Shown: positions 1-12,178, counted from the first letter of the stretch. The stretch: 64,000 nucleotides of DNA from Luidia sarsii (GCA_949987565.1 OX465119.1:12506897-12570896); one strand, 5' to 3'. Made by a program: numbers and translations. The notes: generated from the sequence alone by a model not told the origin.

Positions 1-11
1 CTATTTCGGCG

Positions 12-371
12 TTAAAGGCCCAATACAACATTAGGAAGATCGGAAAAATTGATGTCTACAGATTTCCTTCTAATTTACATAGTTTGTAGATGGTCATGAT
101 AAAATCCGCATGTTGAAATCTTAGGGTCTGGGATGCTGTACTTCTCGAGAAATCGTCACTCAAACATCGACAAAATAGTTTATCACTCGCGAGTGACAAA
201 CTATTTCTTACACGGTGAGTAAACCGTGACGGCTTTTTGCCTTTTTCTCCTTTCTTAGATGACCATTTGAGCTAAATCCTTAGCAGGATTTCTTTTTTGA
301 AATGAATGGATTAACACACAGACTCTTGCATTTTTTTTTACCTTTACCAATGTTGTATATAGGACCTTTAA
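12..371. mobile_element. TTAA-flanked MITE, family A, copy 1
   Basis: Both ends carry TTAA followed by related terminal inverted repeats: the left end reads AAAGGCCCAATACAACATT and the right end is its imperfect complement. The interior has a small palindrome around ACTCGCGAGTGA near 186-200. There is no coding capacity. The TTAA target and terminal repeats suggest a piggyBac-type non-autonomous element (inference). Further copies lie at 11216-11586 and 41729-42044. Confidence 0.7.
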
Positions 372-1675
372 CCCTATCCCCATAAAAGATCAACAAATCG
401 AAAAAAATCAGTTCGGATTCAGAAGTGCTTGGCCGATCTATATTTCTTTTGTGCGCAGTGAATTACATGTGTACAATGCGCCTTGGTTCAACATAATCGT
501 CCGTACAAATCCGCGAAGTCCTACTTAAATTCAGCACCCCCCCCCCACGTCTCCCGGTCTCTTGCAAGGGTCACGCATTCGCGCTGAACGTGACCACCCC
601 CTTCCAGTGAATACGCGGCCCAACGCATTAACAATGGTTGCCATGGAAATCTGCATTAGCAATTCCTCTTTCGCATTATACTAGAGGACGATTTTCGAGG
701 ACGGTGGGGTGGGGGGAGAGGGCTGGCGCTGCGACGGAGGAATTAAATCATAATTTTTATTTCTAATTCTTTCCCTTTTTATAGATATTTTCCTTAGAGC
801 TGGCGAGATCGAAATGATAATGTGGTATGAATCTGGATCACGGAGCAGGATTGATTATGGATATTTATAAGGAAGCACTGTACAGACCTACCATTCCGAG
901 GCACATCTTTACTCTTTCCGACACTGAAAACGTGATTTTAGAAATGCTGCTGGGTGTAAAAAAAAAACACCTTGAAGATTCACCCGAGCAAGATGGACGA
1001 ACTTAGAATCCGGAAATTAAAAACTCACCTCTCCCCCGCAGACAAGAATGATATCACAAAACGTGGTCCAATTTCGGACCGTAAACTCTACATGAGTCAT
1101 AGGTAGGTCTACGGCGTATGGTTCTAAACCTTCCTATTAAAAAAAAACATCAAGAAGAGCTAGAAGATTTTAATGATACAGCCGGTCGCTACTGACCCTG
1201 TGAATAGTTATGCATCCACGCCATATTGCACTATATTACACTATATCGTATATTGCACTGTTCACAATGTACGGATCCACGTGACACCGTTACCTGCCCA
1301 CCACATAATGGATATTTAATTGGGGATCTTGCTTCCGTGTGTATCACTTGTTTATTTTAGGCATATACACGGGGTTGGGTTTTTTTTTCTCAGTCAATCG
1401 CGATTCATTTTTTTATGAGCGAACCACGGCTAGGCAACGTTCATCTTTATGGATTATCGAGAGGCGTGGGTAAATGTTTGTATTGTGTCTACTGTGTGTA
1501 TAGATTTTACCTCGTAAACTGTCACGGAACCTGATTTTCTTACTGTTTGATTGATTGATTTCCAACTCGCGTATGATTGCGTGCCTTGTTTGCTTGCTCC
1601 CCTGATTGATTGGTTGGTTGGTTGCGTGCTTGCATGCCTTGCTGGCTGTCTGCCCGCCTACCTGATTGCCTGATT
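372..1675. other. Gene-free AT-rich stretch
   Basis: I see no exon with conserved coding and splice sites, no RNA gene and no long repeat here. It leads into the pentanucleotide array that follows. Confidence 0.5.
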
Positions 1676-2595
1676 GCCTGCCTGCCTGCCTGCCCTGCCT
1701 GCCCTGCCCTGCCCTGCCCTGCCCTTCCCTGCCCTGTCCTGCCCTGCCCTGTCCTGCCCTGCCCTGCCCTGCCCTGCCCTGCCCTGCCCTGCCCTGCCCT
1801 GCCCTGCCCTGCCCTGCCCTGCCCTGTCCTGCCCTGCCCTGTCCTGTTCTGTCCTGTCCTGCCTGCCTTGTCCTGTCCTGCATGCCTTGTCCTGTTCTGT
1901 CCTGCCTTGTCCTGCCCTGCCCTGCCCTGCCCTGTTCTGTCCTCCCCTGTCCTGTCATGTCCTGCCTGCCTGCCTTGTCCTGTCCTGCCTGCCTTGTCCT
2001 GTCCTGTCCTGCCCTGCCCTGCGCCCGTCCTGTCCTGTCCTGTCCTGTCCTGACCTGTCCTGTATATCCTGTCCTGTCCTGTCCTGTCCTGTCCTGCCCT
2101 GCCCTGCCCTGCCCTGCCCTGTCCTGTCCTGTCCTGTCCTGACCTGTCCTGTATATCCTGTCCTGTCCTGTCCTGTCCTGTCCTGTCCTGTCCTGTCCTG
2201 TCCTGTCCTGTCCTGTCCTGTCCTGTCCTGTCCTGCCTTCCTTGTCCTGTCCTGTACATCCTGTCCTGTCCTGCCCTGTCCTGTCCTGTCCTGCCCTGTC
2301 CTGTCCTGTCCTGTCCTGTCCTGTCCTGTCCTGTCCTGTCCTGTCCTGTCCTGTCCTGTCCTGTCCTGTCCTGTCCTGTCCTGTCCTGTCCTGTCCTGTC
2401 CTGTCCTGTCCTGTCCTGTACATCCTGTCCTGTCCTGTCCTGTCCTGTCCTGTCCTGTTCTGTCCTGTCCTGTCCTGTCCTGTCCTGTCCTGTCCTGTCC
2501 TGTCCTGTCCTGTCCTGTCCTGTCCTGTCCTGTCCTGTCCTGTCCTGTACATCCTGTCCTGTCCTGTCCTGTCCTGTTCTGTCCTGTCCTATCTT
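1676..2595. repeat. CCTGC/CCTGT pentanucleotide array, ~0.9 kb
   Basis: This is a tandem 5-mer array. The left part is mainly CCTGC, the right part is mainly CCTGT, and ATATCCTGT or ACATCCTGT variants interrupt it at intervals. A 5-bp unit without stops keeps several frames open on both strands, giving artificial CPVLS- and TGQDR-type proteins that should not be annotated. One strand is strongly pyrimidine-rich. Confidence 0.95.
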
Positions 2596-3330
2596 GCCCA
2601 CCTGTTTCCTCGCCCGCCCGCCTGCTTGCGCGTTTGTTTAAATCTAATATCATTGGAAATAAGACACATTACACAAAGGTTAACCTTGTCTAATGAACAT
2701 ATTCCCAGTCTGAACCCTATCAGCAAAAAAAGCCTTAGCACGCAGCCTATCATATACGAGGCGGCCATCTTTCGTCAGTCCAAGGCAAGCCGGTACGTTT
2801 ACTCAAAGAAGCAATGCGGTCAAGGTTCAACTCGGTAAAAACAAAAGGCCCTACATGACTGTATACCAGAGCGTGCATCACTCCGTTGCACTACTGCACT
2901 TATTATGGGTAGTAGTCTCCGCTACATTCGCCTTTGTTTATTTGTTACCCTCGGCGACGATCTCGGCGACATTATTCGCTCCTCCTTCTAATTCCCCCTC
3001 TTTCCGGAAATCGTACGATCGACTCAACCTCGACCCCCGGCCGCAGCCATCAAAAGGCGATAGATCACTGGTACCCGCGCACGATCATTGCAGCGACTCC
3101 AGAATAGCCAGTGCAGGGATATCCGGTAGTCGTTATAAAAAAAATAAAAAAATAAAAATTTGCGGGCGCCTTTTCTATCTCGGCAATAGCTCACCCGCAG
3201 TCCCTGACTAATAATTGCCGTGCACGATCTGTACATCGCTTTCCCGGCATGCTTTGCGAGCGGTCTCCGAACGAAGGGGCCCTGCTGGCCGTAATCATCA
3301 GCAATGCGAGTGGAGTGCCCGACAACATTT
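2596..3330. other. Gene-free stretch
   Basis: Unique-looking sequence with a short A-rich run near 3140. No supported gene. Confidence 0.4.
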
Positions 3331-3458
3331 AGAATCATATTGCTTTGGAATCATATTGCTTTGGAATCATATTGCTTTGGAATCATATTGCTTTGGAATC
3401 ATATTGCTTTGGAATCATATTGCTTTGGAATCATATTGCTTTGGAATCATATTGTTTG
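3331..3458. repeat. 16-bp tandem repeat, ~8 copies
   Basis: The unit GGAATCATATTGCTTT is repeated almost without change. The last copy is altered to TTGTTTGG. Confidence 0.95.
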
Positions 3459-3587
3459 GATTTTATATTTCATCGTGCTCCAAGAAGTTTTGAGGACAAC
3501 ATTATTATAGGTGATAGGGTATAGCCAAACGCGACCGATTCTTTTGTTTGAGAAATTGACTCCAAGAAGAAAGGAACACTTTGCAAA

Positions 3588-3765
3588 CTCCAAAACAGAT
3601 TGCCAAATTTAGCAGGACCTTTCTCAAAGGCAGAGTGACAAGGACAGATACATGTACAAGAAGGAAGGGGGGAAGAGAGTGAATAGGGCACGGATGAGAA
3701 TAGAAACAAAAGGGAAAAGAGGAAAGCTGGTAGGGTGAGATCAAAACAGATTGGTTTATTATACA
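3588..3765. mobile_element. Dispersed repeat containing AGCAGGACCTTTCTCAAAGG
   Basis: This is one of more than ten copies in the window of a family whose core is TTTCGATCCTAGCAGGACC followed by TTTCTCAAAGGCAGAGTGAC. The segment continues through a purine-rich part and ends with AAAGCTGGTAGGGTGAGATC. The fullest copy is at 45470-45735. No protein is encoded. The class is unknown to me. Confidence 0.75.
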
Positions 3766-4034
3766 TATTTAGAGATGAAGATATAATAAAAAAGATCGGG
3801 AGGTTTTAGACTTAAGAGGGGCTGACGACAATTCCAGCCTTGCAAGACCTTTCTTGTGATCCCCGATGTGCATTAGTCGTTAACAACTCATTCCAGTTCG
3901 CTTCTGAATAAAAATGGGTCCCTGCGGTCCCTAAAGATGGACGGCAGTTGACTGTTAATTGCTTCTGACTGGTGCGCTCCTGACTATTCGGAAAGCCCCC
4001 CACCCCACCTCCCAACACGCACACCCTTAACCGA

Positions 4035-4109
4035 GCCCTCGATAGCTCAGGCGGTACGGCACTCGCACGTAGTAAGCAAAGGGGTCGGATTCGAACCCAA
4101 GTTGAGTCG
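4035..4109 (+). pseudogene. tRNA-like sequence, A and B boxes present
   Basis: An A-box-like TAGCTCAGGCGGTACGGC and a B-box-like GGATTCGAACCC are spaced as in a tRNA. The two ends (GCCCTCG and GTTGAGT) do not form a proper acceptor stem. It is best read as a decayed tRNA or the head of a tRNA-derived SINE. Confidence 0.4.
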
Positions 4110-4257
4110 AATCTCCTTCACTCTTTTGAGGAGGTCCTGCTCATTCGACAAAACATTCGAAAAGCGTCGGCTCCTCTAATCCTTACGAATTGCCCTTTAA
4201 TCTACGATGAATATAGATAAGGAATTGTGAATTTTATCGCTTCCAAATATTGTGCTT

Positions 4258-4523
4258 GCGCTTTGTGTTCCCAGCTGCTGCTACTCGGCTACTGCCACTG
4301 CTACTGCTGCTACTACTACTGCTACTGCTGCTAGTGCTGCTGCTGCTGCTACTGCTGCTACTGCTGCTACTGCTACTGATGCTGCTGCTGCTACTGCTGC
4401 TGCTACTACTGCTACTGCTACTGCTACTTCTTATACTGCTACTGATTATATGCCTACTGCTACTGCTACTGCTGCTACTGCTGCTACTGCTACTGCTACT
4501 GCTGCTAGTGCTGCTACTGCTAC

Positions 4524-4563
<40 letters not shown>

Positions 4564-4956
4564 ACTGCTGCTACTGCTACTGATGCGGCTACTACTACTG
4601 CTACTGTTACTGCTACTACTGCTGCTGCTGCTGCTACTGCTACTGCTGCTGCTACTGCTACTGATGCGGCTACTACTACTGCTACTGTTACTGCTACTAC
4701 TGCTGCTGCTGCTGCTACTGCTACTGCTACTGCTACTGCTACTGCTACTGCTACTGCTACTGCTGCTGCTGCTGCTGCTGCTGCTCCTGCTCCTGCTACT
4801 ACTATTACTGTTACTGCTGCTGATACTGCTACTGCTGCCACTAGTACTACTGCTGTTGATACTGATGCTACTGCTACTGCTATTGCTATTGCTACTGCTG
4901 CTGCTACTGATATTGCTACTGCATCTGTTGCTGCTACTGCTGTTGCTGCATCGAAC
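4258..4956. repeat. CTG/CTA trinucleotide array, ~0.7 kb
   Basis: The array mixes GCT and ACT triplets with occasional GAT, GTT and ATT. It reads as poly-Leu or Ala/Thr on the plus strand and poly-Ser on the minus strand. Those open frames have no splice context or flanking conserved sequence, so I treat this as a microsatellite rather than a gene. Confidence 0.9.
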
Positions 4957-5344
4957 ACGCATCGAACCCGTGCCTCGGGCTCCGGGGACAATCTCCCTCC
5001 CATCCCCGATGACATCAGCTGGCATGTCTGCTCGTTGCGGCTTATTCTTTTTATTATTCAGGGCGATCTTTCCCTCGTGCCCTGAGGGGAGTAAGTTAAT
5101 AAATTATTCAGTGCCCAACGCTATACCCGTATCGTCGCCGCCTGTGGACGAGTAAATACCCGCCCATTACGCACTGAGTCCCTGCCGATGAGGTACTGCG
5201 ACGCCGTCATTGATAGCAAATTATACACGAGTACGTGATCGGACAGAATCGCAGCTGGGGCAGCAATGTTTGTAAAAAAAAAAATACTGACTCCACTGCA
5301 TGGGTGTAAGCGCGCCGTTCTCCGGCTACAATAATCTCGAATAA

Positions 5345-6030
5345 AACTGGAGATATATATACGGCAGTTAATGGTTGAATTGCTTCTGACTGGCGCTCCC
5401 ACCCCGGCAAAGACTAGTTGACTATCAGGGAAGGCCACCATCTAAGGGCTGGATAGCTCAGATGGTAAGAGCGCTGGTGTGCCAAAGACAAGTTGACTAT
5501 ATCAGGGAAGGCCACCATCTAAGGGCTGGATAGCTCAGATGGTAAGAGCGCCGGTGTGCCAAAGACAAGTTGACTATATCAGGGAAGGCCACCATCTAAG
5601 GGCTGGATAGCTCAGATGGAAGAGCACTGGTACGTTAATCCAGAGGTCTCGGGATCGAGTCCCGGTCCAGTCAAAGTTTTCTTTGCCAATTTTATAAACC
5701 AAATTGTTCAAAAGTTACCAGTCAGTTTTACCTTGGAACGGTTTGTTCGACCTGAATTTTAAACAGCTGAATTCACTTTGTGTGATAGCCGAGCTGCCGT
5801 AGCCAGGTTTACAATAAATTAATTGTTTGCATCTGAATGAAAGCGGGGGTGTGATCCCCGGAGATATACGGCAGTTAATGGTTGAATTGCTTCTGACTGG
5901 CGCCCCCATCCCGGCAAATACTAATTGACTATCAGGGAAGGCCACCATCTAAGGGCTGGATAGCTCAGATGGAAGAGCACTGGTAGGTTTATCCAGAGGT
6001 CTCGGGATCAAGTCCCGGTCCAGTCAAAGT
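5345..6030 (+). mobile_element. tRNA-derived SINE cluster with a locally amplified head
   Basis: GGCTGGATAGCTCAGATGG heads begin at 5447, 5524, 5601 and 5954. The first two are cut short and separated by a ~77-bp tandem unit. The copies at 5601-5673 and 5954-6025 are full tRNA-like units with a B-box-like segment and a GGCTGGA/TCCAGTC acceptor stem. Shared flanks (ACGGCAGTTAATGGTTGAATT before, CAAAGTTTTCTTTGCCAAT after) recur at other copies, so this is a repeat family and not a tRNA cluster. Confidence 0.75.
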
Positions 6031-8129
6031 TTTCTTTGCCAATGTTTTCAAATCGAATAAAACTGTTGAAACAATTCGGCGAGAAACTGACTGGGAACTT
6101 AAGAACACACTGGGGAAAAAAATGGTTCAGAAAACCGTTGACTGGATCGGGTAATTTGGTGATCCGTGTAAGGGTTGGGGATTAAAGTCGTCTTCAGTTC
6201 TCGTGCGTTCGCGTCAATTCTCGCGCGTTTTTTCCCCCGAATTCATTCCGAGTGTGTTGGAGATCGTTCGGCTGCAAAACAAAACAAAAGGGCAAGAGAG
6301 AGCATGGTTCCTCTCTCAGCCCCAATGTTTTACACGGGGTTCTTCATGCGATAGGCTTGGTACCACATAGGTTATCCGACGTTAATTTGGTTAATTGTTG
6401 TGCTATTCGAATAATCTGCCCTTGTAAAAAGCCCAGGCTGCTGGGATCGAAACGCCAGGCCCTCTACAATTATTTTCAGATTTGCATTTTGGCCATCTAA
6501 GTCAGCAAGCAGTCTGCAACATACTCGTATGGCTTGATTTGAGGGAATCAAGTCAATAGGCCGTTTGAAATGATGGCTTAGGCTCTGGCTTTGGCTTGGG
6601 TCATATTTTATCTTACTCATTGTAATATCACAGGCATCTAAAAACTAGCGTTTGGCACCCAGTTTCTTGGTGAATACTCTGTACCTAGCAAGCCTACAAA
6701 CCTTCAAATTCGGAAACAAACCACAACCTGAATTATCAGGTTTGGTCAGACGGCGACTAAGCCTAAAAGCCTTCAATTTTCGTAAACGGTCATAGACCGA
6801 TTGCGCGACCACCGTTTCCTTGCCATCACAGTGACTTATAGTGGGAATTTGTTCATCCCATTTGGCACAGAGCAGCGATGGAAAATGTACAAAGATGAAT
6901 GCGGACAATAATATGACCGTCTTCTTTGCTCATTTCCACTCCTGTTCTGCACCGGATGAGACACTCACTCAAAAGATACTCACTATAAGTCACGTGATGG
7001 CATGTAAACGTCCGTTGTGCAATCGGTCTATCGGACGTCTGTGGTGGGCGCATCCTTTGAAAGCTCATGATAATCGAACCTAGTACGTACGGGAATGGCC
7101 TTCGGGATGAGTGCGCAATTTATAGTATACCGCTAACCGTGACCGAGGCTTAAGTACTATGACTGATCAGCAAATGAACGAGTAACAGGGGACAGAGACT
7201 TTTTTGTCTCTCTTTTTTCAGAGAGCTCTTCGAGGCGGCAGTAGACTGATTAGAATGGCCACTATCAGGGATCTTTTCAATGACGGGCACTTACCTTGAC
7301 AGTGATGAAGGTCATTGCTAAGGAAGGTCATTGCTAAGGAAGGTCATTGCTAAGGAAGGTCATCGCTAAAAGAAAATACGCAGTGGGATCAGTTAAGCTC
7401 GAGTGATCGCGATGCTTGTGTGTATGCCTAGTAAGATAATACAGTCCCTGCACAGACGGTCTACAGCCAAATGAATCAACGTAATATTTTTTATACCCAG
7501 GAATCAATCCAGTTAGAATTTGGACCAAATTTTGCCCAAATACTGTCTGTCTCCCCCTCCCTGTTTCTCTTCCTCTCCCGTCTCTCTCCCTCCCTCTCTC
7601 CCCGTCTCCCCCTCCCCTCTCTTTCACTCTCCCCCTCTCCCCGTCTCTCTAACCACGTTCCCGCTTCCCTTCCCTCGCAATTCCCCGCATCTCCTCTCTC
7701 CATTTACTCCCCCAGCGATATGTCGCTTCGCTTCATCAACCCACCTTTTGAATTCCTAATCATTCGCCGAACCCCTTCCCCCGCCATTAACAAGGTGCAA
7801 GGGTCACACACCAGAGAGGGAGCACATGCATAGATGACGTCGTGTATTTAGTGGCTTACGCTCTCTACATGCGTTTCTCCGGAGCGCTTCTAGAAACGAC
7901 CAGCACGGCCGGATATTACAGCGCCGTTTCCCTCGGTCGTCAGCGAAGGTTAAAAATCACTAACGTGAGCTCGTAAACGCTTCCACCGGATGAAGCGCCC
8001 GTGCTTTCCAGAAAATTCAAAAGGGAGGTTTACAATGAATTTTTTGTTATCTTTAAAAAAATCAAAGATGAGGGTCTGTCATTTTTGCCAATTAGGCAGA
8101 ATGGCTGGGACATAAATCAGATGGGAATG
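6031..8129. other. Gene-free stretch with minor repeats
   Basis: A dispersed repeat at about 6540-6780 shares sequence with 25025-25215 (for example CACAACCTG and the GTGAATACT region). A short tandem of GAAGGTCATTGCTAAG lies at 7312-7365. A pyrimidine-rich run (CTCTCCC type) covers 7540-7700. I see no supported exon. Confidence 0.45.
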
Positions 8130-9130
8130 GGAATTGAATAGATATGGATGGCGGAAGATGGACAAAGGAGGAAAGCTGGTAGACAGACCAGGGTGAGATC
8201 CAAGGGAAGGGCAAGCAGCAGGGAAGGGGTCAAAGGAGGAAAGCTGGTAGACAAACCAGGGTGAAATCAAAGGGAAGGGCAAGCAGCAGGGAAGGGGTCA
8301 AAGGAGGAAAGCTGGTAGACAGACCAGGGTCAGATCAAAGGGAAGGGCAAGCAGTAGGGAAGGGGTCAAAGGAGGAAAGCTGGTAGACGGACCAGGGTGA
8401 GATCAAAGGGAGGGCAAGCAGTAGGGAAGGGATCAAAGGAGGAAAGCTGGTAGACAGACCAGGGTGAGATCAAAGGGAAGGGCAAGCAGTAGGAAAGGGA
8501 AGCAGTAGGGAAGGGATCAAAGCTGGTAGACAGACCAGGGTGAGATCAAAGGGAATGACAAGCAGTATAGGGAAGGGATCAAAGGAGGAAAGCTGGTAGA
8601 CAAACCAGGGTGAAATCAAAGGGAAGGGCAAGCAGCAGGGAAGGGGTCAAAGGAGGAAAGCTGGTAGACAGACCAGGGTCAGATCAAAGGGAAGGGCAAG
8701 CAGTAGGGAAGGGGTCAAAGGAGGAAAGCTGGTAGACGGACCAGGGTGAGATCAAAGGGAGGGCAAGCAGTAGGGAAGGGATCAAAGGAGGAAAGCTGGT
8801 AGACAGACCAGGGTGAGATCAAAGGGAAGGGCAAGCAGTAGGAAAGGGAAGCAGTAGGGAAGGGATCAAAGCTGGTAGACAGACCAGGGTGAGATCAAAG
8901 GGAATGACAAGCAGTATAGGGAAGGGATCAAAGGAGGAAAGCTGGTAGACAGACCACGGTGAGTTCAAATGGAAGGGAGAGCAGTAGGGAAGGGACCAAA
9001 GGAGGAAAGATGGTAAACAGACCAGGGTGAGATCAAAGGAAATGACAAGCAGTATAGGGAAGGGATCAAAGGAGGAAATCTGGTAGAAAGACCAGGGTGA
9101 GATCAAAGGGAAAGGCTGACAGTAGGCAAG
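8130..9130. repeat. Minisatellite, ~65-70 bp unit, ~1 kb
   Basis: Units contain GGAAAGCTGGTAGACAGACC followed by AGGGTGAGATCAAAGGGAAG and a GCAAGCAGTAGGGAAGGG segment. A higher-order duplication is visible: about 8225-8580 is repeated almost exactly at about 8590-8940. The same unit occurs once inside the dispersed repeat at 45660-45700, so the array was probably amplified from that element. Confidence 0.9.
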
Positions 9131-9719
9131 GATCAAAGATGATGGGAAGATCAATAGGGGAAAAGAATGAGTTTATTAGTAGTAAAGATATTCCATGGAA
9201 GTACGTCTAGGTCTAATGTTACCCATCAACATCCTGGATGTTTGAGATCATGCGGATGAATATTCCAGAGACGGTTCATCCACGGCATAATATAGTCCGT
9301 TCATTTCGTGCATTTCATCTGCAATTACCCCCTGCACATTATGTGATGGGTTGGTCAGCTCGGTGGGGTCACGGTGCAGGCAGTGTGGTTATCACGTACA
9401 CGCACCGGTACGGTATACATAATCACGTACACATGAATGTGCACGGCGGCGCCCACACTGGCAATTGAGAATTTCTCTTCAGTAAGCAGTTTGCAACATT
9501 ATGTATATCACGTAGCGGGGGCATTGGCTCCACCCCCCCCCCACCCCACACACTCATACACACCCAGCAACTCGATCAACAATACAGATAATTGACGAGG
9601 AGAGGGTGGCAAGAGTTCCTTTGCCTCGGGACTAATCCAACAGCGCCGACAGGAAGAACCGACAGCAGTACACCCCCTTTTACCGTGCTAGGCCGATCGA
9701 CCACTCTCATATTATTTAC
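9131..9719. other. Gene-free stretch
   Basis: No exon, RNA gene or long repeat recognised. A run of C with ACAC lies at 9530-9565. Confidence 0.4.
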
Positions 9720-10190
9720 CCTCTGGTCGACACGACCCGAACCAAAACGACCCGATAAGATCCGACCCGACAAGACCCGACCCGAACCGACAAGACCCGA
9801 CAAGACTCGATCCGACCCGACCCGACCTGACAAGACTCGATCCGACCCGACAAGACTCGACCCAACCAGACCTGACCCGACCTGACAAGACTCGATCCGA
9901 CCTGACCCGACCTGACAAGACTCGATCCGACCCGACAAGATTCGACCCAACCAGACCTGACCCGACCTGACAAGACTCGATCCGACCTGACAAGACTCGA
10001 TCCGACCCGACAAGACTCGACCCAACCAGACCTGACCCGACCTGACAAGACTCGATCCGACCCGACAAGACTCGACCCAACCAGACCTGACCCGACCTGA
10101 CCTGACCCGAAAAGACCCGAAAGGACCCGAAAGGACCCGAAGAGACCCGAAAAGACCCGAAAAGACCCGACCCGACAAGTCCCGGCAATT
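9720..10190. repeat. CCGAC/AAGAC pentanucleotide array
   Basis: The array is 5-bp based (CCCGA, CCTGA, CAAGA, CTCGA), arranged in a longer ~25-50 bp pattern in the middle and ending in CCCGAAAAGA repeats. Open frames here (RPDKTR type, or SGRVGSG on the minus strand) are repeat artefacts. The minus strand is strongly G-rich. Confidence 0.95.
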
Positions 10191-10737
10191 CTCGATTACG
10201 ACACTCCTCCCGAATATAGTCATAAATCAATGGTGATTTTATGACACCATGTGATTTTTTTTTGGGGGGGGAGGGAGTTGCCTGCGTGGGGTGAAACACA
10301 CTACGAACCTCGCGGGGAAAAAAAACATCATTCCATGTCACCACAGACCAGCCTCGCTCCGCTACCCTGAATTATGAATAGCCCAATATCGCATCAGCAA
10401 TTGTTGCAATGGCGGTTTTATGTTGCAGTATCATTTTTTTTATGAGCGGACGTCCATCCCTGTTAGTGTTACCCCAATACCCGACGGCCAACTCCTTCCC
10501 ACAATGCACCCTGGCTGTTACCAGACACTATCGGGTTTCGTCTGGCATCGAAGCTACAATAGATTTACCGCATGGTGTTTTATGTCCAAACGATACAAAC
10601 AAAAAACCAGTATAATGTCATGGCAAAACGGTTAAACTCTCGTATTATTCAAAAGGAGCGAGATGAATGGTTTTGTATAGAGAGTAAATACAAGTGGAAT
10701 GTGTTATTTTTATTTTTAAAAATCTGTACAAAATGTA

Positions 10738-10890
10738 GAGGGTCTGGCCGTTTCGATCCTAGCAGGACCTTTTTTTGTTTTGAAGGCAGAAATTTTTTTG
10801 AAGGGAGAAGCAATGATTATGAGATACGGGTGACAGAGAAAATTGACAAAGAGGGGAGATGGTCGACTAGCTAGAGTCAGATCAAATCCA
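10738..10890. mobile_element. Diverged copy of the AGCAGGACCTTTCTCAAAGG repeat
   Basis: GGCCGTTTCGATCCTAGCAGG is followed by a T-rich, degraded version of the family body and the GTCAGATCAAATC end. Confidence 0.55.
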
Positions 10891-11101
10891 ATTAGAACAT
10901 TAATTAGAACATTAGTCTTCAAACTATTTCGTGATTGGAACGAAAGGGTTGACATTACACGAGCGAGTCTATGCAGAGAATAAGCGGGGTTCTGTTAATT
11001 TTTGTTTTATCGAAACAGATCCTTCCTAAGGCTAGACATTTTGAAATTGTTACGCCGGGTGAGACAACAGGCCAAGTGCGGTAAAGGTCGTCGGTGGAAC
11101 G

Positions 11102-11102
11102 G

Positions 11103-11150
<48 letters not shown>
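11102..11150. repeat. GTT microsatellite, ~16 units
   Basis: Uninterrupted GTT triplets. A second, shorter GTT run occurs at 46707-46728 inside RMC1. Confidence 0.95.
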
Positions 11151-11151
<1 letters not shown>

Positions 11152-11215
11152 CACTGAGGCTCCAGTTTGTTTTTGTTTGATTTGATGGGGGTTTCACATC
11201 AAAATGTACACTACT

Positions 11216-11586
11216 TTAAAGACCCTATACAACATTTGTAAAGGTTAAAATATTGTCACAGTAAACATTCAGAAAAAGCAATACAGCGAAGGTTTTAGCT
11301 CAAGTGGTAATCTGAGAAAGCGGGAAAAGGCAAAAAACCGTCACGGTTTTCGCACCGTTCTGTAGTGTAGGAAATTATTTATCACTCGCGAGTAATAAAA
11401 TATTTGTCGGTGTTTGAGTGAAGATTTCTAGAAAAGTACAGATTTCTAGAAAAGTACATCATCACAGACCGTGATATTTCAACATGGGGATTCAATCATG
11501 ACCATCATACAGAATGTGTAAATAAGAAGGAAATCTGTGGACGTCGATGTTTTTCCGATCTTCCCGATGTTGTATTGGGCCTTTAA
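11216..11586. mobile_element. TTAA-flanked MITE, family A, copy 2
   Basis: TTAA occurs at both ends, with the left end AAGACCCTATACAACATTT and the right end CGATGTTGTATTGGGCCTT. The internal ACTCGCGAGTAATAA motif matches copy 1 in inverted orientation. Confidence 0.7.
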
Positions 11587-11789
11587 ATGCTGCATGCCGT
11601 GTATTATGTAGAGCACGTATTGGTCACGACAACGGAACTCGTAATTGGTTTGTGCAAGCGGGCCCACGCAACGCCACCGTACAATCGTAATTAGGCCTAC
11701 TGAACGGCAGGCTCGTTGTTGTGTTGTGTTGGTTGGTTGGTTGAACCACTGGCAATCGAAATATGGGGAAGAGTCGTGTCTCGAGGGTC

Positions 11790-12020
11790 CAGACGGTACA
11801 GGCATCTATGCAAGACTTGAAGCTTTGCATGGTGGAAGTGCTAAACGGACGGTTTGCGTTGACACCATGTACTAACACATCTCTTTTGAGAAAGAGTGTG
11901 TGCCTCTAAAAAGAGCCGGTAACTCAGACTAGATATGAATTTGAAGGTTTGCATGGTGGAAGTACCAAGTGGCAGGTTTGACACCATGAACACATGCATC
12001 TCATTTGAGAAGGCTCTGAA
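11790..12020. mobile_element. Two decayed copies of the stem-loop repeat
   Basis: TTGCATGGTGGAAGTGC and TTGCATGGTGGAAGTACC, each followed by GTTTG..GACACCATG and a degraded GGCTCTGAAAAGAGC hairpin. They match the tandem array at 37690-38310. Confidence 0.6.
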
Positions 12021-12050
12021 AGCTCTGAAAAGAGCAGTATTCACGACAGT

Positions 12051-12178
12051 TCCGTCCCGTCCCGTCCCGTCCCGTCCCGTCCCGTCCCGTCCCGTCCCGT
12101 CCCGTCCCGTCCCGTCCCGACCCGTCCCGACCCGACCCGTCCCGTCCCGTCCCGTCCCGTCCCGTCCCGTCCCGACTC
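12051..12178. repeat. CCCGT pentanucleotide array
   Basis: About 25 units of CCCGT with a few CCCGA variants. This is the third independent C-rich pentamer array in the first 13 kb. Confidence 0.95.

Noticed and set aside
1413..2838. Several long open frames on both strands (CPVLS and TGQDR repeats)
   Set aside because: They are produced by the 5-bp array. No start context, splice sites or conserved flanks support a protein.
4234..5155. Poly-Ser, poly-Leu and Ala/Thr open frames up to about 300 residues
   Set aside because: Trinucleotide repeat artefacts. All frames are open in the same tract.
5447..6025. A real tRNA gene cluster
   Set aside because: Heads are truncated or have poor anticodon stems, and the same flanks recur at dispersed copies, as expected for a SINE family.
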